In this document: piece by piece, positions 29,411 to 39,380 of the stretch
How positions within the stretch are numbered: the stretch's first letter is position 1
Layout of the letters: each line of letters starts with the position of its first letter
NCBI RefSeq assembly: GCF_009905615.1
Contig: NZ_JAAAKW010000004.1
Coordinates: forward strand, 405,443-469,442
DNA length: 64,000 nt
From: Pseudomonas sp. SLFW
Lineage (GTDB): Bacteria; Pseudomonadota; Gammaproteobacteria; Pseudomonadales; Pseudomonadaceae
Direction: 5' to 3'
Translations under genes and position numbers: made by a program
The notes under the pieces: generated by a model
Seen by the model: only the letters and a program-made list of their open reading frames with translations
Database searches by the model: none
Told to the model about the DNA's origin: nothing

Positions 29411-30337
29411 TTACGCCTTGGCGCGCAGCAGTGCTTCCAGCTTTTCCTGGTCACGGGCGAACTGACGAATGCCTTCGGCCAGTTTTTCGGTGGCCATGGC
29501 GTCTTCGTTGGACGCCCAGCGGAATTGGCTTTCGTTCAGGGTCTGACGCGGTTCGCCGCCGTTGCCTGGCTTGAGCTTCTGCGTCAGCGTGCCGTTGTCT
29601 TCCGACAGCTTTTGCAGCAGGTCCGGGCTGATGGTCAAGCGGTCGCAGCCGGCCAGTTCTTCGATCTGGCTCAGGTTGCGGAAGCTGGCGCCCATGACCA
29701 CGGTCTTGTAGTCATTGGCTTTGTAGTAGTTGTAAATGCGGGTCACGGACTTCACGCCCGGGTCTTCTGCACCGACGTAGTCCTTGCCTTCTGCCTTCTT
29801 GTACCAATCGTAGATGCGGCCCACGAACGGTGAAATCAGGAACACACCGGCGTCAGCGCAGGCTTGAGCCTGGGCGAAGGAGAACAGCAGGGTCAGGTTG
29901 CACTGAATGCCTTTCTTTTCCAGCTGCTCAGCAGCCTTGATACCTTCCCAGGTTGAGGCCAGCTTGATCAGAATGCGGTCGCGGCCAATGCCAAATTCTT
30001 CATACAAGCCCACCAGACGTTCAGCACGTGCGATACAGGCTTGAGTGTCGAACGAGATTCGGGCATCGACTTCGGTCGACACGCGGCCCGGCACGACTTT
30101 AAGAATTTCACGGCCAATGGCGACGGCAAAACGGTCGCTGGCCAGATTGATGTCATCGTTGCTGCCGCTGAACGCTTCTTTCAGGCGGTCGGCGTTACTG
30201 TCGCTCGAGCCAGCTTTCAGCAGCAGGGAGGGATTGGTGGTGGCGTCCACCGGCTTGAGCTTTTCAATCGCAGCGAAATCGCCGGTATCGGCAACGACGG
30301 TGGTGATTTTTTTGAGTTGTTCCAGCTTGGAAGTCAT
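29411..30337 (-). CDS. tal: Transaldolase (TalB type)
   Basis: This 308-residue pentose-phosphate enzyme transfers dihydroxyacetone units between sugar phosphates. The start is ATG 30337 ([20 protein letters not shown]); a longer in-frame reading into upstream DNA is not coding. Signatures are [13 protein letters not shown], the Schiff-base lysine in [19 protein letters not shown], and [18 protein letters not shown]. Its place after the rssB/STAS pair, on the opposite strand, matches other pseudomonads. Confidence 0.97.
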   Translation of the reverse strand: MTSKLEQLKKITTVVADTGDFAAIEKLKPVDATTNPSLLLKAGSSDSNADRLKEAFSGSNDDINLASDRFAVAIGREILKVVPGRVSTEVDARISFDTQACIARAERLVGLYEEFGIGRDRILIKLASTWEGIKAAEQLEKKGIQCNLTLLFSFAQAQACADAGVFLISPFVGRIYDWYKKAEGKDYVGAEDPGVKSVTRIYNYYKANDYKTVVMGASFRNLSQIEELAGCDRLTISPDLLQKLSEDNGTLTQKLKPGNGGEPRQTLNESQFRWASNEDAMATEKLAEGIRQFARDQEKLEALLRAKA

Positions 30338-30899
30338 GAGCGTGCTCTGTCCTGTGGGTTTGATGACATTACCCGAGCGCCGCCGGTCACTCAAGGGCGT
30401 AAACCGCAACAAACACGCTGATCTAGAGGCCCGCGTTTGCGCAAACAGCAGGCCTGTACACCAGCCACGAACCGGGTACTCGCAAACGTTTTTGGGTCTG
30501 TAGGGTTCATGTTCATCGGTTCACGAGGAGGGCGGAGACTCGATCCAGACTGGTTGGAGCACGAAGGGCGGCAGTCGTTCCTTGCGCCGGCCTCAGTGGA
30601 ATGGGGCATCAGGCGTTTTTCGTCCTGATGCCATAGCGAAAGGCTTACACGCTATCCGGCGAAAACGCCCTTCCAAAGCCACACGCCGAGGATTACATTG
30701 GATCCATCAACTGGAGCAAAGGAACCGCTTCGGAGATCACGGATGATCAGCCATTGCGCGGAGCGCTACCGACAGGATGTTGGAATGGCCATGACCTGAA
30801 AACAACCCGCTTCGGCGGGTTTTTTCTTGCCCGGACACTTCCCCCCGCGCGAACTGGTAAACTGTGCGCCCATTACGCCCGACCCGCCTGATCGCTCAC
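30338..30899. other. 562-base gap between tal and dusA with unexplained hairpin and orphan terminator
   Basis: Besides the tal promoter this gap holds a hairpin at 30604-30631 (GGCATCAGG / CCTGATGCC) and a clear plus-strand terminator at 30804-30826 with no recognised gene before it. A short frame preceded by GGAG (ATG at about 30742, 18 codons) ends just before the terminator. Another frame from about 30637 reads without stops to beyond 30826 but has no start codon. The source of the terminated transcript is undetermined: a small RNA, a tiny peptide or a gene remnant. Confidence 0.4.
30804..30826 (+). terminator. Orphan rho-independent terminator
   Basis: AACCCGC-TTCG-GCGGGTT followed by TTTTTC. 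This is a textbook tetraloop terminator pointing rightward, about 75 bases before dusA, with no annotated plus-strand gene upstream. Confidence 0.88.
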
Positions 30900-31910
30900 A
30901 TGTTGCCAATGACCGCCCCGCGCACCGCCCCCCAGCCAGACGAACCTTCTCGCCGTTTCTCCGTGGCCCCGATGATGGACTGGACGGATCGCCATTGCCG
31001 GTTCTTCCTGCGTCTGCTCTCCAAAAACGCGCTGCTCTACACCGAGATGGTCACCACCGGCGCGCTGCTGCATGGCGACAGCGAACGTTTCCTGCGCCAC
31101 GATCAGAGCGAGCATCCGTTGGCCCTGCAATTGGGCGGCAGCACCCCGGCGGACCTCGCGGCCAGTGCGCATCTGGCTCAGGCGGCCGGTTACGACGAGG
31201 TGAACCTCAACGTCGGTTGCCCGAGCGACCGGGTGCAGAACAACATGATCGGTGCGGTGTTGATGGGCCATCCGCAACGGGTCGCAGATTGCGTGAAGGC
31301 CATGCGCGACGCGGTCTCGATACCAGTGACGGTCAAGCACCGCATCGGCATCAATGGGCGGGACAGCTACGAGCAACTTTGTGAGTTCGTGGGCACTGTG
31401 CGCGACGCCGGGTGCACCAGTTTTACTGTCCACGCCCGCATCGCGATTCTCGAAGGCCTGTCGCCCAAGGAAAACCGCGACATCCCGCCGTTGCGCTACG
31501 ACGTGGTGGCTCAGCTGAAACAGGATTTCCCCGACCTTGAGATCATTCTCAACGGCGGCATCAAAACCCTGGAAGACTGCCGGGAACACCTCAAAACCTT
31601 CGACGGCGTGATGCTGGGCCGCGAGGCTTATCACAACCCCTACCTGCTGGCCGAAGTGGACCGCGAGCTGTTTGGCGGTGACGCGCCGCCGATCACCCGC
31701 GCGGAAGCGCTCGCGCAACTACGGCCTTACGTCGAAGCCCATTTGCGCGACGGCGGCTCGATGCATCACATCACCCGTCACGTGCTGGGCCTGGGCACCG
31801 GCTTCCCCGGCGCGCGCAAATTCCGTCAACTGTTGTCAGTGGACATTCACAAGACCGACGACCCGCTGGGCTTGCTGGACAAGGCCGGGGCGTTGCTGGA
31901 AGGGCGCTAG
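30900..31910 (+). CDS. dusA: tRNA-dihydrouridine(20/20a) synthase DusA
   Basis: This FMN-dependent enzyme of about 336 residues makes dihydrouridine at positions 20/20a of tRNA. RFSVAPMMDWTDRHCRFFLR and ALLYTEMVTTGALLHGD are DusA-specific, the catalytic Cys lies in NVGCPSDRVQ, and VKHRIGINGRDSYE and ILNGGIKTLEDC complete the barrel. ATG 30900 and ATG 30909 are both possible starts; neither has a strong ribosome site. Confidence 0.95.
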   Translation: MLPMTAPRTAPQPDEPSRRFSVAPMMDWTDRHCRFFLRLLSKNALLYTEMVTTGALLHGDSERFLRHDQSEHPLALQLGGSTPADLAASAHLAQAAGYDEVNLNVGCPSDRVQNNMIGAVLMGHPQRVADCVKAMRDAVSIPVTVKHRIGINGRDSYEQLCEFVGTVRDAGCTSFTVHARIAILEGLSPKENRDIPPLRYDVVAQLKQDFPDLEIILNGGIKTLEDCREHLKTFDGVMLGREAYHNPYLLAEVDRELFGGDAPPITRAEALAQLRPYVEAHLRDGGSMHHITRHVLGLGTGFPGARKFRQLLSVDIHKTDDPLGLLDKAGALLEGR

Positions 31911-31924
31911 TCACTCACGCCGAG

Positions 31925-31974
31925 AATGCCGGTCAGGCCTGTCCATCATCGGACCGACTTTTCCGACCGGCATT
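31925..31974. terminator. Large inverted repeat between convergent dusA and lipoprotein gene
   Basis: AATGCCGGTC (31925-31934) and GACCGGCATT (31965-31974) are perfect complements. An inner GTCC/GGAC pair sits in the loop. It fills the 74-base convergent gap and probably ends transcription both ways, though there is no long T run. Confidence 0.5.
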
Positions 31975-31984
31975 GCGCTGAGGG

Positions 31985-32428
31985 CTATTTCGCCGCCCGG
32001 TCCAGATAATCGCAAAAATGCTTCTTCGCCTCATCCTCGGGGGTGTACAGCCCTGCCTGTGTGACAAAGGTCATGGTCACTTTCGAGCCGCTGCCTGACT
32101 TCTCCACCAGTGCATTCAGCGGCGCGACCTTGCTGGCCCCGACCTGCTGGTAGACATTGATGATGCCGCTTTCAGGGTTAGAGACTTTCATCTGAAAGCC
32201 TTCGGTGGTCAGGATGTTATTGACGTTCTTGAAGGCCTTTTTGTAAGGCGTGTCGGGCAGGTAGGCGTAGGTGCTGAAGCTTTTGCCGACGAGGATGTTG
32301 CCATCGGTGCGGAAGTTGTCGAGGCACTGACGGCCTGTCGGGTTGGATGCGCACCCCTGCAAGGCCGCGGCGGCGAGCAGGGTGAGGGTGATGCGTTTTG
32401 CCACAATCATGACGAACGGCTGTGTCAT
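31985..32428 (-). CDS. Small lipoprotein of unknown function
   Basis: This 147-residue protein has a lipoprotein signal (KRITLTLLAAAALQGCASNP; lipobox LQGC). The residue after Cys is Ala, not Asp, so Lol sorting to the outer membrane is expected. The mature part has YAYLPDTPYKKAFKNVNNIL and VTMTFVTQAGLYTPEDEAKK, and two further cysteines (QCLDNF and HFCDYL) that could form a disulfide. ATG 32428 is chosen because GGAG lies about 8 bases upstream. I do not recognise a named family. Confidence 0.75.
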   Translation of the reverse strand: MTQPFVMIVAKRITLTLLAAAALQGCASNPTGRQCLDNFRTDGNILVGKSFSTYAYLPDTPYKKAFKNVNNILTTEGFQMKVSNPESGIINVYQQVGASKVAPLNALVEKSGSGSKVTMTFVTQAGLYTPEDEAKKHFCDYLDRAAK

Positions 32429-32579
32429 GCCATTTGCTCCGTACTTCCTGTCTGGAATGGTCTGCGCCCGAGGTGTCCGAGGCGCACATCAGTGGGGGCC
32501 TGTGAGGCGTCTTGCGACACGCATCCTACAAGTTTTCAGGTGCTTGAGCGATGCGTGAAGCCGGTATTCGCGCCCGCCG

Positions 32580-33716
32580 CTAGCGCCTCCCGGTGCGCGT
32601 GCTGACATCGACCCACACCGCCAGTACCAGAATGCTGCCCTTGACGATCATCTGCCAGTAGCTGTCCACGTCGAGCATCGACATGCCGTTGTCCAGGCTG
32701 GTGATCACCAGAGCCCCCAGCAGCGCGCCATACACCGTGCCCGATCCGCCGCGCATGGAGGTGCCGCCGATGAAGCAGGCGGCGATGGCGTCCAGTTCGC
32801 CCATGTTGCCTGCCGACGGTGAGCCTGCGGCCAGTCGCGCCGTGTTGACCAGCCCGGCCAGCGCGCACATCACCCCCATGATGCCGAAGATCCACAGCTT
32901 CACCGCCTGCACGTTGATGCCGGACAGGCGCGTGGCTTCCATGTTGCTGCCCACGGAATAAATGCGGCGACCGAACACGGTCTGGCTGGTGATGTAGCTG
33001 AACACGCCGAGCAATACCAACAGCAGCAGGACCGGGACCGGAATACCGTCGTAGCTGTTGAGGGTGTAGACGAAACCGGCGAGGACCGCGCCAATGGCGA
33101 GTACGCGCAGAATGTCTCGCACCAACGCGTGAGCTGCGAGGCCGTGCAGCGCGCGGTTGCGACGCTGGCGCCAGGTGAGGAACAGCGTCAGGGCAAACAG
33201 CAAAACGCCCAGTACGACGCCCACCAACGGCGGCAGATAACCTTGGCCGACATACACCAGCTGTGGGGACACCGGCGCAATGGTGGTCCCGCCTGTGATC
33301 CCCAGCAAAATCCCGCGAAACGCCAGCATGCCGCCCAGACCGACAATAAAGGACGGGATGCGCAGGTAAGCGGTCATGCAGCCGTTCGCCAGCCCGATGG
33401 CCAGGCCGCACAATGCGACGACGCCCAGGTTCAGGATCAGCGGCACGTGATAGACCACGTCGAGAATCGCCGCAACGCCCCCCAGCAAACCCAGCAACGA
33501 ACCGACCGAGAGGTCGATTTCCCCGCTGATGATCACCAGCACCATGCCGCAGGCAAGAATGCCGGTGATGGACATTTGCCGCAGCAGATTGGAGAGGTTG
33601 CGCGGGGTTATGAAGCCGCCTTCGGTTTGCCAACTGAAGAACAGCCAGATCACCGCGATGGCAATGACCAGCGCGAGCATCTTGTAGCGGGTGAACAGGT
33701 GTTTGAGCTGATTCAT
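32580..33716 (-). CDS. xylH: D-xylose ABC transporter permease XylH
   Basis: This 378-residue inner-membrane permease of the ribose/xylose class has about ten hydrophobic segments. Family motifs are [20 protein letters not shown] and the C-terminal [20 protein letters not shown]. Its ATG overlaps the xylG stop by four bases (ATGA), giving translational coupling. It is the last gene of xylA-F-G-H on the minus strand. Confidence 0.95.
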   Translation of the reverse strand: MNQLKHLFTRYKMLALVIAIAVIWLFFSWQTEGGFITPRNLSNLLRQMSITGILACGMVLVIISGEIDLSVGSLLGLLGGVAAILDVVYHVPLILNLGVVALCGLAIGLANGCMTAYLRIPSFIVGLGGMLAFRGILLGITGGTTIAPVSPQLVYVGQGYLPPLVGVVLGVLLFALTLFLTWRQRRNRALHGLAAHALVRDILRVLAIGAVLAGFVYTLNSYDGIPVPVLLLLVLLGVFSYITSQTVFGRRIYSVGSNMEATRLSGINVQAVKLWIFGIMGVMCALAGLVNTARLAAGSPSAGNMGELDAIAACFIGGTSMRGGSGTVYGALLGALVITSLDNGMSMLDVDSYWQMIVKGSILVLAVWVDVSTRTGRR

Positions 33717-35287
33717 GTACGCGTTTCCCTCGCATCACGGGGCTGATCGTTATTGTGATTGGCGCCAGCGGGTTGCAGGGCCGCCGCCAGCACCTGCTCT
33801 TGGGTCAGGCCCTGATTGATGAAGTCGCCACGCAACTGGCCTTCGCCGATCACCAGCACGCGGTCAGACACGCCCAGGACTTCAGCCAGCTCCGACGACA
33901 CCATGATGATTGAAACGCCACGGGCGGCCAGGGCGCCCATCAGCTTGTAGATCTCGTATTTCGCACCCACATCGACGCCCCGGGTGGGCTCGTCGAGGAT
34001 CAGCACGCGGGGCTGGGTCAGCAGCATTTTCGCCAGCACCGCCTTTTGCTGATTGCCACCGGAGAGGCTGGTGATCGACAGGAACGGGCTTGCGGTCTTG
34101 AGGTGCATGCGCGCGATTTCTTTGTCGATGCTGCCCAGCTCGGCTTCGGCGTCGATGCGGGTCAGGCGCGAAAAACTGTCGAGTACGGCAAGGGTGATGT
34201 TCTGGCCGACCCCCAGGTCGGGAATGATGCCCTGGCGTTTGCGGTCTTCAGGGACCATGCACAGCCCGGCGCGAATGGATTTCAGCGGCGTGCGGGTGTC
34301 GACGGGTTTGCCCTCCAGCCAGACCTCTGCTTCGTAGCGACCGGGGTAGGCACCGAACAACGCTGACACGAGCTCGGTCCTGCCCGCGCCCACCAACCCG
34401 GCGATGCCGAGGATTTCTCCACGCCGAAGGGAGAACGAGACGTTGTCGACGCGTTTGCGTTTCGGATTGTCGACGTCGTAACAGGTGACATGGCGTGCTT
34501 CGAAAACCACTTCGCCGACGTCGTGGGGCTCGGTGGGGTAGAGGTTGCTCATTTCGCGGCCAACCATCTGAGTGATGATCCTGGCGATGTCCATGTCGGC
34601 CATGGCCGTGGTCGCGATGTGTTTGCCGTCGCGAATCACCGAAATGGTGTCACAGACCGCCGCCACCTCATCGAGCTTGTGAGAGATATAGACGCAGGCC
34701 ACGCCCTTGGCCTTGAGGTCACGAATGATGTCCAGCAGCACCTCGATTTCCGAGCGGGTCAGGGCAGAAGAGGGCTCGTCGAGGATCAGCAAGCGGGCCT
34801 GCTTGTTCAGCGCCTTGGCGATTTCCACCAGTTGCTGATGCCCGCCGCCGTATTGCGACACCGGCAGCGAGACGTTCATGTCCGGCACCTTGAGGTCACG
34901 CATCAGTGCCTCGGCACGGTGGATCATGGCGGGATAGTTCATGCGCCCGCCGGGCAGGGTCAGCTCGTGGCCCATGAAAATGTTTTCCGCCACCGAAAGG
35001 TCGGGGACGAGGGTCAGTTCCTGATGGATGATGACGATCCCGGCGGCCTCGGTTTCGGCGATGGAGTGCGCTTCCAAGGGCTCGCCGTCCCAGACGATTT
35101 CCCCCTCCCAGGTGCCGTAGGGGTAGACCGCTGACAGCACTTTCATCAGCGTCGATTTGCCCGCGCCGTTTTCACCACACAGGCCGACGCATTCACCGGG
35201 GCGCACCTTGATGTCGATGCCATTGAGGGCTTTGACACCGCCAAAGGTTTTGACGATGCCGTTCATTTGCAGCAGGTAGTCGGACAT
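33713..35287 (-). CDS. xylG: D-xylose ABC transporter ATPase XylG
   Basis: The 524-residue protein carries two ABC domains. The first has Walker [16 protein letters not shown] (near residue 38), signature [16 protein letters not shown] and Walker [13 protein letters not shown]. The second has the altered P-loop [16 protein letters not shown] common in sugar ATPases of this class, followed by [16 protein letters not shown] and [11 protein letters not shown]. It energises xylose uptake with XylF and XylH. Confidence 0.96.
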   Translation of the reverse strand: MSDYLLQMNGIVKTFGGVKALNGIDIKVRPGECVGLCGENGAGKSTLMKVLSAVYPYGTWEGEIVWDGEPLEAHSIAETEAAGIVIIHQELTLVPDLSVAENIFMGHELTLPGGRMNYPAMIHRAEALMRDLKVPDMNVSLPVSQYGGGHQQLVEIAKALNKQARLLILDEPSSALTRSEIEVLLDIIRDLKAKGVACVYISHKLDEVAAVCDTISVIRDGKHIATTAMADMDIARIITQMVGREMSNLYPTEPHDVGEVVFEARHVTCYDVDNPKRKRVDNVSFSLRRGEILGIAGLVGAGRTELVSALFGAYPGRYEAEVWLEGKPVDTRTPLKSIRAGLCMVPEDRKRQGIIPDLGVGQNITLAVLDSFSRLTRIDAEAELGSIDKEIARMHLKTASPFLSITSLSGGNQQKAVLAKMLLTQPRVLILDEPTRGVDVGAKYEIYKLMGALAARGVSIIMVSSELAEVLGVSDRVLVIGEGQLRGDFINQGLTQEQVLAAALQPAGANHNNDQPRDARETRT

Positions 35288-35343
35288 TGCGGGGTCTCAC
35301 ACAAAAGCCAGAGGCGGGTGCAACGCTGCCGGTTTGCGCAATA

Positions 35344-35438
35344 CCTTGTGGGACCGAATTCATTCGGGAAGCGTCGTATCAGGCGATACATCCATGCCGA
35401 ATGTACCGGCCCCTCCCGAATGAATTCGGTCCCACAGG
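35344..35438. repeat. REPIN-type repeat pair 5 inside the xyl operon
   Basis: CCTTGTGGGACCGAATTCAT plus TCGGGAA, and CTCCCGAATGAATTCGGTCC plus CACAGG. Compared with other copies, GC is changed to CC and its partner GC to GG in both arms, so all pairings are preserved. It lies in the xylF-xylG gap. Confidence 0.88.
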
Positions 35439-35481
35439 TTGCGCGTCACGGCAGCCGATCGGGTCTGTTCAACGCGATCCG

Positions 35482-36483
35482 TTATTTCCCCGCTATCTGA
35501 TCCTTCGTGTAGAACCCGTCCTTCTCCAGCACGTCGATGTTGTCCTTGGTCAATGGCGTCGGCGTCAGCAGGATGGTGTCGACCTTTTTGGTGCCGTTGT
35601 CATATTGCGAGCTGAAGGCCGGTTTTTCGTTGCGCGCCAGTTGCACGGAGAGCTTGGCGGCTTCCGAAGCGATGAGTTTGAGCGGCTTGTACACGGTCAT
35701 GGTCTGGGTGCCGTCGATTACCCGTTTGACGGCCGCCAGGTCGGCGTCCTGGCCTGAGATCGGCACCTTGCCGGCGAGTTTCTGCGCCGCCAGGGCCTGG
35801 ATCGCGCCACCGGCCGTGGCGTCGTTGGAGGCGACGATGCCGTCGATCCTGTTGCTGTTCTTGGTCAGGGCGTTTTCGACGATGCTCAGGGCTTCGGTCG
35901 GGTTCCATTCCTTGACCCACTGCTGGCCGACAATCTTGATGTCGCCCTTGTCGATGGCCGGTTGCAGCACTTTCATCTGGCCTTCGCGCAGCACTTTGGC
36001 GTTGTTGTCGGTGGGCGCGCCGCCGAGCAGGAAATAATTGCCTTTGGGCTGCGCCTTCAAAACCCCTGAAGCCTGCATTTCGCCGACTTTTTCGTTATCG
36101 AAGGAGATGTAGGCGTCGATGTCGGCGTTGAGAATCAGCCGGTCATACGACACGACCTTGATCCCCGCCTTCTTCGCTTCGGCCACGGCATTGGTCAGCA
36201 CGGTGGCATTGAACGGCACGATGACGATCACGTCGACGCCACGAGAGATCAGGTTTTCGATCTGGGAAATCTGCTTCTGCTCGTTGGCGTCCGCCGATTG
36301 CACGAACACCTTGGCGTCCATTTTTTCGGCCGCCGCGACGAAGTAGTCACGGTCCCGGGACCAGCGTTCGAGGCGCAGGTCGTCGATGGAAAAGCCGATT
36401 TTCGGATGAGCCGCATCCGCCATGACCGGCAGACTGAGCAAGGCGAGGGCAGAGGCGAGCAAGGTGCGTTTCAGGTTCTTCAT
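35482..36483 (-). CDS. xylF: D-xylose-binding periplasmic protein XylF
   Basis: This 333-residue periplasmic binding protein has a signal peptide (LLASALALLSLPVMADA). The mature start KIGFSIDDLRLERWSRDRD is characteristic of XylF, and the hinge and binding region includes VSYDRLILNADIDAYISFDN and ISGQDADLAAVKRVIDG. It delivers xylose to XylGH. The 194-base spacer to xylG contains a REPIN hairpin that may protect xylF mRNA and raise its level above xylGH. Confidence 0.96.
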   Translation of the reverse strand: MKNLKRTLLASALALLSLPVMADAAHPKIGFSIDDLRLERWSRDRDYFVAAAEKMDAKVFVQSADANEQKQISQIENLISRGVDVIVIVPFNATVLTNAVAEAKKAGIKVVSYDRLILNADIDAYISFDNEKVGEMQASGVLKAQPKGNYFLLGGAPTDNNAKVLREGQMKVLQPAIDKGDIKIVGQQWVKEWNPTEALSIVENALTKNSNRIDGIVASNDATAGGAIQALAAQKLAGKVPISGQDADLAAVKRVIDGTQTMTVYKPLKLIASEAAKLSVQLARNEKPAFSSQYDNGTKKVDTILLTPTPLTKDNIDVLEKDGFYTKDQIAGK

Positions 36484-36652
36484 TGTGGTGCGTCCTTTTA
36501 TTGTTGTTTAGAGGCACTTCATGAGCGTGTCGCGGAGGAAACTGTAGAGACTTCAGTGGCGACGTGATGCAGAGAATTGTCGCGAGTTTGTCACCACGTT
36601 TTGGTTGGAACTCGCCGGCAACTCCCACCGATTCAATTCCCGGTGAATGCCG

Positions 36653-37969
36653 TCAGCGGTAGATAAACCGGTTCACAACGCCTTCGAGCATCTCCTGTCG
36701 GCCGCTGACGGCTTGGGGGTTCAGGTCATGTTCCAGCGCATGTCGGGCGAGGGATTCGAGGCTGAATTCGCCTGTCTGCACGGCGCGACCGAACGGCTGG
36801 TCCCACCCGGCATAACGTTGGGTCTTGAACTGCTGCAGGACATCGTTCTCCACCATCGCGGCGGCACGTTCGAGGGACAGGGCGAGCACATCCATCGCGG
36901 CCACATGGCCGTAGAACAGGTCAACTTCATCGAGGCTCTGGCGACGCACCTTCGAATCGAAATTGAAGCCGCCATTCTGGAAGCCGCCGGCCTTGAGGAT
37001 CTCGTAGGTGGCGAGGGTCAGCTCTTCGACGCTGTTGGGGAACTGGTCGGTGTCCCAGCCGTTCTGGGGGTCGCCACGATTGGCGTCGATGCTGCCGAAA
37101 ATACCGAGGGACGCCGCCGTGGCGATTTCGTGGTGGAAGCTGTGCCCGGCGAGGGTCGCGTGGTTGGCTTCGATGTTGACCTTGATCTCCTTTTCCAGGC
37201 CGAACTGCTGCAGAAAACCGAAGACCGTGGCGCTGTCGTAATCGTACTGGTGCTTGGTCGGCTCCTGGGGTTTGGGCTCGATCAGCAAGTCGCCCTTGAA
37301 GCCGATGGCGTGCTTGTGCTCGACCACCATGGCCATGAAACGTCCGAGCTGTTCGCGCTCGCGCTTGAGGTCGGTGTTGAGCAGGGTTTCATAGCCTTCG
37401 CGACCGCCCCAGAGCACGTAGTTCGAACCGTTGAGGCGCTGCGTGGCGTTCATCGCGTTGAACACCTGGGCGGCAGCGAAGGCGAACACCTCAGGGTCCG
37501 GGTTGCTCGCAGCGCCTGCGGCGAAGCGCGGATTGCTGAAGCAGTTCGCGGTGCCCCACAGCAGTTTCAGGCCGGTACGGGCCTGATGGCGTTCGAGCTC
37601 ATCGACCATCTGGGCGAAGTTGCGGGTGTATTCCTTGAGACTCGCGCCTTCGGGGGCGACATCGGTGTCGTGGAAACTGTAGTAGTCGATGCCCAGCTTG
37701 GAGAAGAACTCGAACGCCGCGTCGGCCTTGAAGCGCGCCACCTCCATGGCATCCCCCGTCTTGATCCAGGGGCGCTTGAACGTGCCGACGCCGAACATGT
37801 CGGCTCCCGGCCAGACGAAGGTGTGCCAGTAACAGGCCGCCATGCGCAGGTGCTCGCGCATCGGCTTGCCGAGGACCAGCTTGTTGGCGTCGTAATGGCG
37901 AAAGGCAAGGGGGGATTCGCTGTGCGGGCCTTCGTAGCGAATGGTGTCGATTTCGGGGAAGCAGGGCAT
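36653..37969 (-). CDS. xylA: Xylose isomerase XylA
   Basis: This 438-residue enzyme converts D-xylose to D-xylulose; the length fits the longer class II enzymes. Active-site segments are [51 protein letters not shown] and the metal-site [14 protein letters not shown]. It is first in the xylAFGH operon, divergent from xylR. No xylulokinase gene is adjacent; in pseudomonads that step is often encoded in the mannitol/xylulose operon elsewhere. Confidence 0.97.
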   Translation of the reverse strand: MPCFPEIDTIRYEGPHSESPLAFRHYDANKLVLGKPMREHLRMAACYWHTFVWPGADMFGVGTFKRPWIKTGDAMEVARFKADAAFEFFSKLGIDYYSFHDTDVAPEGASLKEYTRNFAQMVDELERHQARTGLKLLWGTANCFSNPRFAAGAASNPDPEVFAFAAAQVFNAMNATQRLNGSNYVLWGGREGYETLLNTDLKREREQLGRFMAMVVEHKHAIGFKGDLLIEPKPQEPTKHQYDYDSATVFGFLQQFGLEKEIKVNIEANHATLAGHSFHHEIATAASLGIFGSIDANRGDPQNGWDTDQFPNSVEELTLATYEILKAGGFQNGGFNFDSKVRRQSLDEVDLFYGHVAAMDVLALSLERAAAMVENDVLQQFKTQRYAGWDQPFGRAVQTGEFSLESLARHALEHDLNPQAVSGRQEMLEGVVNRFIYR

Positions 37970-38035
37970 CGAAGTATTTCCTTATTGTTCTTGGCGTTGC
38001 CCCGATACTAGCAACGGCCTTGGGCCTTCCGATTA

Positions 38036-38066
38036 CGAAAATCACCAACTCGGTGTTCGATTTTGA
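38036..38066. promoter_or_regulatory. Candidate XylR operator between xylA and xylR
   Basis: AAAATC-ACC ... GGT ... GATTTT is a spaced inverted repeat (38038-38064) in the 164-base divergent region. Position and symmetry suggest a regulator site, probably for XylR; no direct evidence. Confidence 0.4.
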
Positions 38067-38133
38067 GTATTGAGATTCCCTCTCGGCAGGCCTAGTCTGT
38101 GCCCACCTGTTTGGCAGGCCCGGGAGAAAAACA

Positions 38134-39354
38134 ATGAAAACCGTCCCGCCCGTGCACCGTATCGCGCTGTTGTTCAACGGCGGCAAAATCTATGATCGCG
38201 GCATCATCACCGGCATTGGCGATTACCTCAGCAGCACGCGCGCGTCCTGGGACCTGTTCCTTGAGGAGGATTTCCTCTGCCGTTTGAAAGGCATCGAGCG
38301 CTGGCAAGGTGACGGGATCATTGCCGATTTCGACGACCCGCTGATTGGCGAAGCGCTGGCGCACAGCACGCTGCCGGTGGTGGCGGTGGGTGGCTCCTAC
38401 GCGGACCCCGACGCCTACCCGAAAAACATTCCTTACGTGGCCACCGACAACGTCGGCCTGATCAAAATGGCGTACGAGCACCTGATCGAAGCGGGGCTGA
38501 CCCGATTCGCCTGCTTCAGCCTGCCCGAGGCGCAGAGCAATCGCTGGGCCCAGGAGCGGGAAAACGCCTTTCGCAGCCTGCTCAAGCGCGACGGCCTGCG
38601 CGGCGAGGTCTATCGCGGCTTGAGCACCAGTGCGCCGTTGTGGGACAGCGCGGTGGAGCAGCAGATCGCCTGGCTGCAACGCCTGCCCAAGCCCATCGGC
38701 ATCATTGCCGTGAGCGACGCCCGTGCCCGGCAGTTGCTTCAGGCGTGCCTGACCGCAGGCATCGCGGTGCCGGAGCAAGTGGCGCTGATCGGCATCGACA
38801 ACGACCCACTGACCCGCACCCTGACCCGCGTGCCGTTGAGCTCGGTGATTCAGGGCACGCAAAGCATGGGGCGGATGGCGGCGCACATGCTGCACCAGAT
38901 GCTCCACGGCATGCCGTCCACAACCCATCAGATTCTCGTGCCGCCCGAGGCGATCAACGTCCAGGCATCGAGCCTTCATCAGCCGCTGGGCAATCCGTAT
39001 GTGATGCAGGCGCTGCATTTCATCCGGCAGTACGCCTGCCAAGGCATCAAGACGGCCCAGGTCGCGGGCTATGTCGGTATCTCCCGGTCGTCACTGGAAG
39101 CGCATTTCCGCAAGGAACGCAGCTGCACCGTGCACGACGAGATTCTCGGGTTCAAGCTCGCGGCGGCGGCTTCACGGCTACAGAACAGTGATTCGGCCAT
39201 TGCCGACATTGCCCAGCACTGCGGCTTCAAATCCGCGCAATACCTGCACACGGTGTTTCGCCGCGAGTTCGGCTGCACGCCTCGGGAATACCAGCAAAGC
39301 GCCGTTCATTCATTCAATTCTCAGGCGCGTTCTGCGGAGCGCGTCTTTACATGA
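38134..39354 (+). CDS. xylR: Xylose operon activator XylR (LacI-like sensor + AraC DNA-binding domain)
   Basis: The protein has 406 residues. Residues about 10-290 form a periplasmic-binding-protein-like sensor (RIALLFNGGKIYDRGIITGI; IGIIAVSDARARQLLQACL; VALIGIDNDPLTRTLTRVPL). The last 110 residues form an AraC-type double helix-turn-helix, with VAGYVGISRSSLEAHFRKE and IADIAQHCGFKSAQYLHTVF. The architecture is that of E. coli XylR. GGGAGA precedes the ATG. It is divergent from xylA and expected to activate xylAFGH when xylose is bound. Confidence 0.94.
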   Translation: MKTVPPVHRIALLFNGGKIYDRGIITGIGDYLSSTRASWDLFLEEDFLCRLKGIERWQGDGIIADFDDPLIGEALAHSTLPVVAVGGSYADPDAYPKNIPYVATDNVGLIKMAYEHLIEAGLTRFACFSLPEAQSNRWAQERENAFRSLLKRDGLRGEVYRGLSTSAPLWDSAVEQQIAWLQRLPKPIGIIAVSDARARQLLQACLTAGIAVPEQVALIGIDNDPLTRTLTRVPLSSVIQGTQSMGRMAAHMLHQMLHGMPSTTHQILVPPEAINVQASSLHQPLGNPYVMQALHFIRQYACQGIKTAQVAGYVGISRSSLEAHFRKERSCTVHDEILGFKLAAAASRLQNSDSAIADIAQHCGFKSAQYLHTVFRREFGCTPREYQQSAVHSFNSQARSAERVFT

Positions 39355-39380
39355 CCACGTCACGATCACAGGAGTCATCG

